Below are positions 50,440 to 60,346 of a DNA stretch of 64,000 bases, in pieces; within the stretch, counting starts at the first letter, position 1, and the number at the start of each line of letters is the position of its first letter. The notes beneath the pieces are model-generated. The model was given only the letters and a program-made list of their open reading frames with translations, had not been told where the DNA came from and ran no database searches. The translations under genes were made by a program, and so were the position numbers. Origin of the DNA: Leifsonia sp040686855 (lineage in GTDB: Bacteria; Actinomycetota; Actinomycetes; Actinomycetales; Microbacteriaceae). The stretch covers positions 744,001 to 808,000 of the forward strand of contig NZ_JBFBOG010000003.1 of assembly GCF_040686855.1 (NCBI RefSeq), read 5' to 3'.

Positions 50440-50461
50440 AGCCCTCGCCGCCGGGAGCGCC
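50407..50461 (+). promoter_or_regulatory. Hairpin spanning the leader ORF and patatin leader, attenuator-like
   Basis: GGCGCTCCC at 50407-50415, inside the 16-codon ORF, is the exact complement of GGGAGCGCC at 50453-50461, which lies between that ORF and the patatin start codon. A ribosome on the small ORF would cover the left arm and melt the stem, so peptide translation could change patatin expression. Confidence 0.4.
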
Positions 50462-50490
50462 GTTCCGCATCATCGCGAAAGGCGACTCCC

Positions 50491-51408
50491 ATGAACTCTT
50501 TCTCTTCTCCTTCTGCGCCCACTGAACGCGCGCTCGTCCTCGGGGGCGGCGGCGCGACCGGGAACGCCTGGCTCATCGGCGTGATCGCCGGCCTGGCCGA
50601 CGCAGGTGTCGACATCAGCGCGCCCGACCTCACCGTGGGGACGTCGGCCGGCTCGACGGCCGCTGTCCAGCTCTCGCTGGCCGACCCGGCGGAGCTGTAC
50701 GCCGCCGCCCTCACTCCCCCGCCGCCGCGCGGTCCGGCACCGGCCGGTCCGGCGACCGGCGGGCTGGACCGCCCGGCGCCGGTCGGCCGTCCGGCCGGCG
50801 GCCTCGACCGCGTGCTGTCGCTCATCGCCGCATCCACCGACATGGACGACTACCGCCGCCGGATGAGCGCATCGGGCCTGGAGCTCGACGCCGAGGACGA
50901 CGGCTCGCGCTCCGAGCGCTGGCGTGCGGTGGCCGCCTCCCGCCTCCCCGGCGCGGTCTGGCCCGAGCGGCATCTGCTGATCACGGCGGTGGACGCGCGC
51001 ACCGCCGAGGGCGTCGTCTTCGACCGCGACAGCGGGGTCGACGTCGTGGACGCGGTGGGCGCCAGCACGTCGAGCGCGCACCCCCTGCGGATCGGCGACG
51101 CGCGCTACCTCGACGGCGGCTACCGCATCAACGCCGAGAACGCCGACCTCGCGACCGGCTACGCCCGCGTGCTCGTGCTCTCCCCGTTCAACGGCCGGTC
51201 GCTCGCGCCGGCGTCCTGGGGCACGCACCTGGCGGCGCAGGTGGACGCGCTCCGCGCCTCCGGAAGCCGCGTCGAGGTGATCGGCCCCGAGTCGGAGGCC
51301 CTGCACGGCGCCAACGCGACCGACCCGACCCTGCGCTCCGCTGCGGCCCGAGCGGGCTTCGCCCGCGGCCGCGCCTACGCGCCCGTCGTCGCCGCCCTCT
51401 GGGCCTGA
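50491..51408 (+). CDS. Patatin-like phospholipase family protein
   Basis: A 305-residue serine acyl hydrolase. Seen: the oxyanion loop LVLGGGGATGNAWLIGVIAG (residues ~16-35), the nucleophile elbow VGTSAGS (GxSxG), and YLDGGY carrying the aspartate of the Ser-Asp dyad. An A/P/G-rich insert at residues ~75-105 is unusual. Family members hydrolyse phospholipids or neutral lipids at membranes. AAAGG lies ~8 nt before the ATG. A 16-codon upstream ORF and hairpin precede it, and two palindrome elements follow it. Confidence 0.9.
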   Translation: MNSFSSPSAPTERALVLGGGGATGNAWLIGVIAGLADAGVDISAPDLTVGTSAGSTAAVQLSLADPAELYAAALTPPPPRGPAPAGPATGGLDRPAPVGRPAGGLDRVLSLIAASTDMDDYRRRMSASGLELDAEDDGSRSERWRAVAASRLPGAVWPERHLLITAVDARTAEGVVFDRDSGVDVVDAVGASTSSAHPLRIGDARYLDGGYRINAENADLATGYARVLVLSPFNGRSLAPASWGTHLAAQVDALRASGSRVEVIGPESEALHGANATDPTLRSAAARAGFARGRAYAPVVAALWA

Positions 51409-51417
51409 CCCGCTGGT

Positions 51418-51472
51418 GATTCGTGCCGAATGTGCGGAATTCGTGACGAATAGCGCACATTCGGCACGAATC
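51418..51472. repeat. Triple 13-bp palindrome element, copy 2, folded as a 19-bp hairpin
   Basis: 13-mers start at 51419 (ATTCGTGCCGAAT), 51439 (ATTCGTGACGAAT) and 51459 (ATTCGGCACGAAT), exactly 20 bp apart. The outer two belong to a perfect 19-bp inverted repeat (51418-51436 with 51454-51472), leaving the middle palindrome as the loop. It follows the patatin gene by 9 bp and could end its transcription. Confidence 0.75.
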
Positions 51473-51501
51473 CGCGAGCACAATCCGCGGTGCGGGAGCT
51501 G

Positions 51502-51578
51502 ACCGCCCTCGCGATTCGGCACGAATGGGCGCCGTTCGTCGCGAATGGCGCGTATTCGTGACGATTCGCGAGGGCGGT
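51502..51578. repeat. Triple 13-bp palindrome element, copy 3, inside a 77-bp hairpin
   Basis: 13-mers start at 51514 (ATTCGGCACGAAT), 51534 (GTTCGTCGCGAAT) and 51554 (ATTCGTGACGATT), again exactly 20 bp apart. They lie inside an inverted repeat whose arms (51502-51518 and 51562-51578) match at 16 of 17 positions and reach the stop codon of the ABC-F gene. Confidence 0.75.
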
Positions 51579-53176
51579 TAGGCGAGGGAGATGAGGTCGA
51601 GGTAGTCCCGGGACCAGTGGTCCTCGGTGCCGTCGGGCATGATGAGGACGCGCTCCGGGTTCAGCGCCTCGACCGCGCCCTCGTCGTGGCTGACCAGCAC
51701 GACGGCGCCCTCGTAGTGGGCGAGCGCGTCCAGGATCTCCTCGCGGCTCGCCGGGTCCAGGTTGTTGGTCGGCTCGTCGAGCAGCAGCACGTTGGCGCCC
51801 GAGACGACGATCATCGCCAGCGCGAGCCTGGTCTTCTCGCCACCGGAAAGGACGCCGGCGGGCTTGTGCGCGTCGTCCCCGGTGAACAGGAACGACCCGA
51901 GCACCTTGCGCGCCTCGGTCTCGGTCAGGTTCGGCGACGACGAGACCATGTTTTGCAGCACGGTCCGGTCGACGTCGATGGTCTCGTGCTCCTGGGCGTA
52001 GTAGCCGATCCGGAGGCCGTGCCCCGGCTCGATCTGCCCGGTGTCGGGCGCGTCGACGCCCGCGAGCATCCGGAGCAGCGTGGTTTTACCCGCGCCGTTG
52101 AGCCCGAGCACCACGACCTTCGAGCCGCGGTCGATCGCGAGGTCGACCGCCGTGAAGATCTCGAGCGATCCGTAGCTCTTGGACAGGTCGCTCGCCTGGA
52201 GCGGTGTGCGGCCGCACGGCGCCGGGGTCGGGAAGCGCAGCTTCGCCACACGGTCGACCTGACGGACGTCCTCGAGGCCGGCGAGCAGCTTCTCGGCGCG
52301 GGCGACCATCTGGTGCGCCGCAGCGGCCTTGGTCGCCTTCGCCCCGAACTTCGCGGCCTGCAGCTGCAGTGCGCCCGCCTTCTTCTCGGCGTTGGCGCGC
52401 TCCTTCTTGCGGCGCTCCTCGTCGGCGGCGCGCTGGCGCTGGTAGTTCTTCCAGCCCATGTTGTAGATGTCGATCACCTGGCGGTTCGCATCCAGGTAGA
52501 AGACGCGGTTGACCGTCTCGCCCACCAGGTCGACGTCGTGCGAGATCACGATGAAGCCGCCGGTGTAGTTCTTGAGGAATTCGCGCAGCCACAGGATCGA
52601 GTCGGCATCGAGGTGGTTGGTCGGCTCGTCGAGGATCATCGTGCGGGCGTCCGAGAACAGGATGCGCGCCAGCTCGATGCGACGGCGCTGGCCGCCCGAG
52701 AGGGTCTTCAGCGGCTGCTCCAGGATGCGGTCGGGCAGGTTGAGGTTCGAGGCGATGGACGCGGCCTCCGCCTCTGCGGCGTACCCGCCCAGCAGGTGGA
52801 AGCGCTCCTCCAGCCGACCGTAGGTCTTCATCGCGGCCTCGGACACGGCGGAGTCGCTGCTCGCCATGTCGACGGTGGCCTTCTGCATCCCGAGCACGAT
52901 GGACCCGAGACCGCGGGCGTCCAGGATGCGCGTGCGCGCCAGGTCGTCGAGGTTGCCCGAACGGGGGTCCTGCGGCAGGTAACCAAGGTCGCCCGAGCGG
53001 TCGACCTTGCCCGCGGTGGGCAGCAGGTCGCCGGCGAGCACCTTGGTCAGCGTGGTCTTGCCGGCGCCGTTGCGCCCGACGAGGCCGATCTTGTCGCCGT
53101 CCGCGACGCGGAACGAGACGCCCTCCATGAGGAGGCGCGCGCCCACGCGCAGTTCGAGGTCGTGCACGGCGAGCAC
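51578..53176 (-). CDS. ABC-F family ATP-binding protein
   Basis: A 532-residue protein with two ATPase domains and no membrane part. ABC-F proteins act on the ribosomal E site in translation or antibiotic protection. Seen: Walker A GLVGRNGAGKTTLTKVL and VLGLNGAGKTTLLRML, signatures LSGGQRRRIELARIL and LSGGEKTRLALAMIV, Walker B boxes with DEPTNHLD and DEPTNNLD, and a charged linker (ADEERRKKERANAEKK) between the domains. It is downstream of sufT on the same strand. Housekeeping EttA/Uup-like roles are more likely than resistance, judging by position. Confidence 0.93.
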   Translation of the reverse strand: MLAVHDLELRVGARLLMEGVSFRVADGDKIGLVGRNGAGKTTLTKVLAGDLLPTAGKVDRSGDLGYLPQDPRSGNLDDLARTRILDARGLGSIVLGMQKATVDMASSDSAVSEAAMKTYGRLEERFHLLGGYAAEAEAASIASNLNLPDRILEQPLKTLSGGQRRRIELARILFSDARTMILDEPTNHLDADSILWLREFLKNYTGGFIVISHDVDLVGETVNRVFYLDANRQVIDIYNMGWKNYQRQRAADEERRKKERANAEKKAGALQLQAAKFGAKATKAAAAHQMVARAEKLLAGLEDVRQVDRVAKLRFPTPAPCGRTPLQASDLSKSYGSLEIFTAVDLAIDRGSKVVVLGLNGAGKTTLLRMLAGVDAPDTGQIEPGHGLRIGYYAQEHETIDVDRTVLQNMVSSSPNLTETEARKVLGSFLFTGDDAHKPAGVLSGGEKTRLALAMIVVSGANVLLLDEPTNNLDPASREEILDALAHYEGAVVLVSHDEGAVEALNPERVLIMPDGTEDHWSRDYLDLISLA

Positions 53177-53251
53177 AGTTCAGTCCGTTCGTTCAGGGGT
53201 GGTCATGCGAGAGTCCCGGCACTCGCGTACCGGGACCCGTCGTTGGTGTTG

Positions 53252-53581
53252 TCAGATGGCGAAGCCGAGGGCGCGCATCATGTCGCGGCCGTCATCGGTG
53301 ATCCGCTCGGGACCCCACGGCGGCATCCACACCCAGTTGATGCGGAACGCCTCGACGATGCCGTCGAGCGCTTCGGCGGTCTGCTCCTCGAGCACGTCGG
53401 TGAGCGGGCAGCCGGCACTCGTCAGCGTCATGGAGATGATGAGCGCGTTGTTCTCCTCATCGAAGGCCAGGTCGTAGATCAGGCCGAGGTCGACGACGTT
53501 GATCCCGAGCTCGGGATCCATCACGTTCTTCAGCGCCTCCTCGACCTGGTCGAAGAGCGCGGGGCTCAGAGTGGCGGGCAT
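53252..53581 (-). CDS. sufT: SufT-like Fe-S cluster assembly factor (MIP18/DUF59)
   Basis: A 109-residue protein of the DUF59 family that helps mature Fe-S proteins. Seen: VMDPELGINVVDLGLIYDL (residues ~20-38), the conserved cysteine in TSAGCPLTD and the C-terminal WGPERITDDGRDMMRALGF. It ends the suf cluster. A TAGAAT (53588-53593) lies 6 nt before its ATG, which could give an extra leaderless transcript inside the operon. The 53177-53251 gap after it contains a 7-bp hairpin (53213-53236). Confidence 0.92.
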   Translation of the reverse strand: MPATLSPALFDQVEEALKNVMDPELGINVVDLGLIYDLAFDEENNALIISMTLTSAGCPLTDVLEEQTAEALDGIVEAFRINWVWMPPWGPERITDDGRDMMRALGFAI

Positions 53582-53622
53582 GAGTGGATTCTACCTCTCG
53601 GCGGTCTCGATCGGCCGGGCGC

Positions 53623-54417
<795 letters not shown>

Positions 54418-54419
54418 TC

Positions 54420-54749
54420 TCAGTTCGTTTCTTTCGTGACGCTCGGGTCGATGAAGACGTCTCCGTCGATGATCTCGACGGCGAAGACGGGGACCGGCTC
54501 GTAGGCCGGGAGGTTCAGGGGCTTGCCGGTGACGAGCGAGAACTGGGAGCCGTGCGCCCAGCACTCCAGGGTCTCGTCCTCGACGAAGCCCTCCGACAGC
54601 GAGATCTCGCCGTGGGTGCAGGTGTCGCCGATGGCGTGGACGTCGCCGGCCGAGTCCTTCACGACGGCGATGGGCACGCCGTCGAGCACCACGCGCGTCG
54701 CCTGGTTCTCGACGAGCTCGGCGACGGCCGCGACCCGCTGGCCCGCCAT
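54420..54749 (-). CDS. Rieske [2Fe-2S] ferredoxin encoded within the suf cluster
   Basis: A 109-residue Rieske protein like the ferredoxin part of non-heme iron oxygenases. Seen: DTCTHGEISLSEG and LECWAHGSQFSLVTGKP, giving the C-x-H ... C-x2-H ligand set. Its ATG overlaps the sufD stop (TGATG). Actinobacterial suf operons often carry such a gene between sufD and sufC; an electron-transfer role in cluster assembly is inferred from this conserved position. Confidence 0.92.
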   Translation of the reverse strand: MAGQRVAAVAELVENQATRVVLDGVPIAVVKDSAGDVHAIGDTCTHGEISLSEGFVEDETLECWAHGSQFSLVTGKPLNLPAYEPVPVFAVEIIDGDVFIDPSVTKETN

Positions 54750-55947
54750 CAGTGCGCGGCCTCGGTCGAGGCGGCCGTCACGGACGTCGTCTCGAGCTCG
54801 GCCTCGATCTTGGCCTGCAGGCGCTCCTGCAGCGCCGGCGAGCCGATCTGCTGCACGATCTCGGCGAGGAAGCCGCGCACGACCAGGCGGCGCGCCTCCT
54901 CCTCCGGGATGCCGCGGGACTGCAGGTAGAACAGCTGCTCGTCGTCGAACCGGCCGGTCGCGCTGGCGTGGCCGGCGCCGACGATGTCGCCGGTCTCGAT
55001 CTCGAGGTTCGGCACCGAGTCGGCGCGGGCGCCGTCGGTGAGGACGAGGTTGCGGTTCTGCTCGTAGGTGTCGGTGCCGACGGCCTTCGGGCCGATGAGC
55101 ACGTCGCCGATCCAGACCGTCCGGGCGCCCTCGCCCTGCAGCGCGCCCTTGTAGGTCACGCGGCTGCGGGTCTCGGGACCGTCGTGGTAGACGTACACCT
55201 GCTGCTCGAGGTGCTGTGTCGCGTCGGCGAAGTAGGCGCCGAGGAGCTCGGCGTCCGACCGCGCGCCGGCGAGGTGCGCCGACGGGTTGAGCCGCACGAC
55301 ACCGCCGCCGAGGGTGATCGCCACGTGCTTGAGGCGAGCGCCCTCCGCGAGCCGCGCGAAGTGGGCGGCCACGTGGAGCGCGTCGTCGTCCCACTCCTGG
55401 AGCGAGACGACAGTCAGGTCCGCATCCTTGCCCAGCAGGAACTCGACGTTCTCGGTCAGGTGCGCGGCGCCCGTGTTCTGGAGGATGAGGGTCGCGGTCG
55501 CGCCCTCGGCCACCTCGACGACGGTGTGCGCCGCACGCGGAGCCGAACCCAGGCCCGACCGCGAGACGGTCACCTCGCGGTGGTCGCCGCTCAGGTCGGC
55601 CGAGATGCTGACCAGCAGTGCCTGCTCGAACGCCGTCCAGGCGTTGGCGGACGCGCGGTCCTCCGGCGTGCCCGCGCGACCGATGCGCGAGTCCTCGCGA
55701 CCGACCCAGAGGGTCGAGACGCCCTTGGCGCTGGTCACGTCGTAGACGTACGGCGAACCGTCGAGGTCGCCGGTGGTCAGCTCCTGGATGCGGGCGACGG
55801 GGGTGTACTTCCACATCGGCTCGCGGCCGGTCACCGCGGGGAACTCCGACACGTCGGTCGAGGTGAAGCGCTCGGAGCGCGTCTGCACCGGCACGGGTGC
55901 CCGCATGTGGGTCGGCGCGACGGCCTCAGTGGTCTGCGTCGACTGCG

Positions 55948-55951
<4 letters not shown>
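54749..55951 (-). CDS. sufD: Fe-S cluster assembly protein SufD
   Basis: A 400-residue beta-helix scaffold that pairs with SufB and SufC. Seen: EPMWKYTPVARIQEL (residues ~45-59), VEVAEGATATLILQN, GARTVWIGDVLIGPKAVGTDTYEQNRNLVL in part (DVLIGPKAVGTDTYEQNRNL), HASATGRFDDEQLFYLQSRG and EARRLVVRGFLAEI. The start overlaps the sufB stop (ATGA). Length is normal. Confidence 0.95.
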
Positions 55952-57366
<1,415 letters not shown>

Positions 57367-57507
57367 ATCTACCTCGTTTCCTACCATCCGTAACCGGATA
57401 TCAGTCCGGCTCATTCCCCTCGGCGCGCGGCGCGAGGCCGTCAGCGTGAGAGTCGTGATTGTGCGAATGGCGCAACTGCGTACCTAGACTGTTCGTGGAG
57501 GCGGGCC

Positions 57508-57582
57508 GTGGCGCACCGCCTGACGGCCGCGCACCGAGGCGCGTTCCTCGAACCCACCAATTCTACAGGTGCGACGAGGTAA
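57508..57582 (+). CDS. Possible 24-codon upstream ORF before ctaA
   Basis: In the 275-bp gap between divergent sufB and ctaA, TAGACT (57485-57490) is followed by GGAGG and, 6 nt later, a GTG that opens a 24-codon frame ending in TAA. The peptide would begin VAHRLTAAHRG. It ends 59 bp before ctaA in a different frame. Weak evidence only; the rest of the gap holds a short CCGGA/TCCGG repeat near sufB and no other gene. Confidence 0.25.
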   Translation: MAHRLTAAHRGAFLEPTNSTGATR

Positions 57583-57641
57583 GAACAGAGGCGCGCCTGC
57601 GCATTGACCGAGTATCCGCATCCCCGACACCGAGAGACACC

Positions 57642-58583
57642 ATGAACCGCTTCATCGCCTGGCTGCCGGACCGCGTGGATGCGCGCCTCAGGGTGATCGC
57701 GTGGATCTACCTCGTCGGGCAGGTGATCCTGGTCGGCACCGGCGGCCTGGTCCGCCTGACGGCCAGCGGCCTCGGCTGCCCCACCTGGCCGAAGTGCACG
57801 GCGGACTCTCTGGTGAACACGCCGGAGATGGGCGTCCACGGCATCATCGAGTTCGGCAACCGCGTGCTCAGCGTGCTGCTCGGGCTCGTGGCGATCGTCG
57901 CGTTCCTCGCCATCCTCCGGCTGCGCAAGCAGCGCCCCGACCTGTTCTGGCTGACCCTGATCGCCGGGCTCGGCATCCCCGCCCAGGCCGTCGTCGGCGG
58001 CCTCAGCGTGCTCAGCGGGCTGAACCCGTACGTCGTCGGTCTGCACTTCGTCGTCTCGATCGTGCTCGTGGCGCTGTGCACCGCGTTCGTCTTCCGTCTC
58101 TCCACCGTGCCGGGACCGCGCGTCCGCGCCGTGCCGGGCTGGTTCGCGGGAATCGCGCACCTCACCAGCGGTTTCGTCGCACTGACCATCCTGGTCGGCA
58201 TCCTCACCACCGGCAGCGGCCCGCACGCGGGCGACGCGCACGCGCCGCGCAACGGGCTGAACTCCGAGATCCTGCAGCATGTGCACGCCATCCCGGCCTA
58301 CGTCACCTTCGCGCTGACCGTCGTGCTGGTGATCGGATCGTTCCGGTACCGGACCACGCGGGTGCAGCTCTTCACCCGCCTGCTGCTGGCGGTGGAGCTC
58401 GTGCAGATAGCGGTGGGCCTCATCCAGGCGAACACCGGCCTGCCGGGCATCCTCGTCGGTGTGCACATGATGCTCGCCGCTCTGCTGGCGTCCGCGATGA
58501 CCGCCGTGGTGCTGTCGCTCAAGGCGCCGGCCGCGCAGCTCGGGCTGGAGGCCGATTCAGAGGCCGACGTCGTCGCGGCGTAG
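57642..58583 (+). CDS. ctaA: Heme A synthase (COX15/CtaA)
   Basis: A 313-residue membrane enzyme that oxidises heme O to heme A for cytochrome aa3. Seen: VGTGGLVRLTASGLGCPTWP (residues ~31-50), GIIEFGNRVLSVLLG, GLHFVVSIVLVALC, HAGDAHAPR and VGVHMMLAALLAS, with heme-ligand histidines in the expected helices and a C-P-x4-C style pair (GCPTWPKC). Eight helices. The ATG follows GAGAGA. The 3' end overlaps the convergent GNAT gene by 27 bp. Confidence 0.95.
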   Translation: MNRFIAWLPDRVDARLRVIAWIYLVGQVILVGTGGLVRLTASGLGCPTWPKCTADSLVNTPEMGVHGIIEFGNRVLSVLLGLVAIVAFLAILRLRKQRPDLFWLTLIAGLGIPAQAVVGGLSVLSGLNPYVVGLHFVVSIVLVALCTAFVFRLSTVPGPRVRAVPGWFAGIAHLTSGFVALTILVGILTTGSGPHAGDAHAPRNGLNSEILQHVHAIPAYVTFALTVVLVIGSFRYRTTRVQLFTRLLLAVELVQIAVGLIQANTGLPGILVGVHMMLAALLASAMTAVVLSLKAPAAQLGLEADSEADVVAA

Positions 58584-59117
58584 CGTCCCGACGCGCGCCT
58601 CGCGCCGCTCGCCGTGGAGCTCGACCACCGTGCGGATCCCCTCGGCGAACGTGAAGCCCGCGGCCTCGGCGAGCCGTCTGCTGGACTCGTTGCCCGGCAC
58701 GTACTCCCAGTTCAGCCGGTCGAAACCCAGGCCGTGCGGGTCGAGCGCGTGCCGCGTCACCGCGACGAGCGCTTCCCGCATGTAGCCGCGTCCGCGCGCC
58801 CACGGCCCCGACCAGCAGCCGAGGGACGCCGAACCCGCCCGTTCGTCGCGGCGCACCTCCAGCGCTCCGAGCATCCGACCGCCCGTGCTGAGGTGAAGCG
58901 CCCACACCGTGTACCGGTGGCTGGCCAGACCGTGCGGACAGTACGAGCGCACGAAGAACTCGGCGCTCTCCCGCGTGTACGGCAGCGGGAGCGGGACCCA
59001 GGCCCGGGTCTCGGCGTCCTGGCAGGCGTCGAGCACATCCGGGATGTCGGCCTCCCCAGGCTGGTCGAGCACGAGCCGGGGCGTCAGCAGGCGGGTCGTC
59101 AGCAGCGGTGCCGTCAT
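58557..59117 (-). CDS. GNAT family N-acetyltransferase (RimJ/RimL-like)
   Basis: A 186-residue acetyltransferase. Seen: LTTRLLTPRLVLDQP at the N-terminus, GALEVRRDERAGSASLGCW, the acetyl-CoA loop WARGRGYMREALVAV (R/Q-x2-G-x-G/A-like) and LNWEYVPGNESSRRLAEAAGF, typical of ribosomal-protein N-alpha-acetyltransferase relatives. The target is unknown. ATG 59117 lies 6 nt after a minus-strand TAGCAT (59124-59129); a GTG two codons upstream would overlap it. Confidence 0.88.
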   Translation of the reverse strand: MTAPLLTTRLLTPRLVLDQPGEADIPDVLDACQDAETRAWVPLPLPYTRESAEFFVRSYCPHGLASHRYTVWALHLSTGGRMLGALEVRRDERAGSASLGCWSGPWARGRGYMREALVAVTRHALDPHGLGFDRLNWEYVPGNESSRRLAEAAGFTFAEGIRTVVELHGERREARVGTLRRDDVGL

Positions 59118-59170
59118 GCGCACATGCTAGGGGCGCGCGAGGCAGCGCGCCACTGGATGTCGAAGAATCC

Positions 59171-60091
59171 TCAGAAGGGAAGCAGCGGGTCGATCGCGAC
59201 CGCGAGGAAGATCAGCGTCAGGTAGGCGATCGAGCCGTGGAACACGCGCATCGGCGAGACGGACTCGTGACGGATCGCCAGGTTGTACAGGCGGTGCGAC
59301 TCGTAGATGAACCAGCCGCCGGCGACCAGCGCCACCGCGGTGTAGAGCAGGCCCATGTGCGCGACCGGGATGAGCAGCAGCGAGCACGCGACCATTGCCC
59401 ACGCGTAGAGGATGACCTGCAGGCCGACCACCGCGCGGCCGCGGACCACCGCGAGCATCGGGACGCCCGCCTCCTGGTAGTCCGAGCGGTACTTCATCGA
59501 CAGCGGCCAGTAGTGCGGCGGCGTCCAGAGGAAGATGATCCCGAACAGGATGAAAGGCGCCCAGTCGAGCGACCCGGTCACCGCGGCCCAGCCGATCAGC
59601 ACGGGCATGCAGCCGGCGACGCCGCCCCACACGATGTTCTGCGGGGTGCGGCGCTTCAGGATCAGCGTGTAGAAGACGACGTAGAGCAGGATGGCCGCGA
59701 CCGAGAGCCCGGCGGCGAGCCAGTTCGTGAAGAACCCGAGCACCAGCACGGACGCGATGCCGAGCGCCCACGCGAAGACCAGGGCCTCGCGGTCGGACAG
59801 CTCGCCGGTCACCAGCGGACGGTTCTTGGTGCGGCGCATCACCCGGTCGATGTCGCGGTCGATGTAGCAGTTGAATGCACCCGCCGAACCCGCGCTCATG
59901 TAGCCGCCGATGACGGTCGCGAGAACGAGCCAGAGGTTCGGGATGCCGTTCGCCGCGAGGATCATCGTGGGGACCGTGGTCACCAGCAGCAGCTCGACCA
60001 CCCGCGGCTTGGTGAGCGCGAAATACGCCCTCACCTTGCGAGCGACGCCGATGCGGCCCGGTTCGACACGGCTCTCTACAGCGACGTCCAT
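59171..60091 (-). CDS. ctaB: Protoheme IX farnesyltransferase (heme O synthase)
   Basis: A 306-residue UbiA-family membrane prenyltransferase. Seen: YFALTKPRVVELLLVTTVPT, the Asp-rich motif CYIDRDIDRVMRRTKNRPL (residues ~85-103), FYTLILKRRTPQNIVWGG, LWTPPHYWPLSMKYRSDYQ and VPMLAVVRG. ATG 60091 follows GAGGAGCA closely and begins MDVAVESRVE; in-frame ATGs at 60127 and 60205 lack ribosome binding sites and the extra sequence is not conserved. It works with CtaA and is divergent from tkt. Confidence 0.94.
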   Translation of the reverse strand: MDVAVESRVEPGRIGVARKVRAYFALTKPRVVELLLVTTVPTMILAANGIPNLWLVLATVIGGYMSAGSAGAFNCYIDRDIDRVMRRTKNRPLVTGELSDREALVFAWALGIASVLVLGFFTNWLAAGLSVAAILLYVVFYTLILKRRTPQNIVWGGVAGCMPVLIGWAAVTGSLDWAPFILFGIIFLWTPPHYWPLSMKYRSDYQEAGVPMLAVVRGRAVVGLQVILYAWAMVACSLLLIPVAHMGLLYTAVALVAGGWFIYESHRLYNLAIRHESVSPMRVFHGSIAYLTLIFLAVAIDPLLPF

Positions 60092-60215
60092 TGCTCCTCG
60101 TGGGGTTTCGGCGGATGATGCCTGCATCAGTCTACGACACGCTGTAGAGGGGTACCCCGAACAGGTGGCTGGCACAACCGGCTGAGGGAACACCCCGTGT
60201 TTCATGCGTGTTACC

Positions 60216-60221
60216 TATACT
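60216..60221 (+). promoter_or_regulatory. Predicted -10 box of the tkt-tal-pgi operon
   Basis: TATACT matches the consensus closely; a good -35 is not visible. Transcription would start near 60228. The ~120-nt leader up to GTG 60347 is open in the tkt frame from a GTG at 60227. The 255-bp gap otherwise holds the divergent ctaB promoter, with minus-strand TAGACT near 60130. Confidence 0.55.
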
Positions 60222-60346
60222 GGGAGGTGCTCGCCAGCCGACGCCTCCAACGGCGCGGCGCCGATGACGTCCACGGCGCGCACTACCTCAACCGGTGCGG
60301 GTACCACGACGACCCTCACCTATTTCTACGAAGGGTCAGTTTTCAC

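Noticed and set aside
57391..57409. Iron-sulfur regulator site upstream of sufB
   Set aside because: The CCGGA/TCCGG repeat has only 5-bp arms and does not fit a known IscR- or SufR-type site.
57441..58466. Minus-strand 341-codon ORF opposite ctaA
   Set aside because: It is the antisense of ctaA, rich in D, E, H and Q, with no domain.
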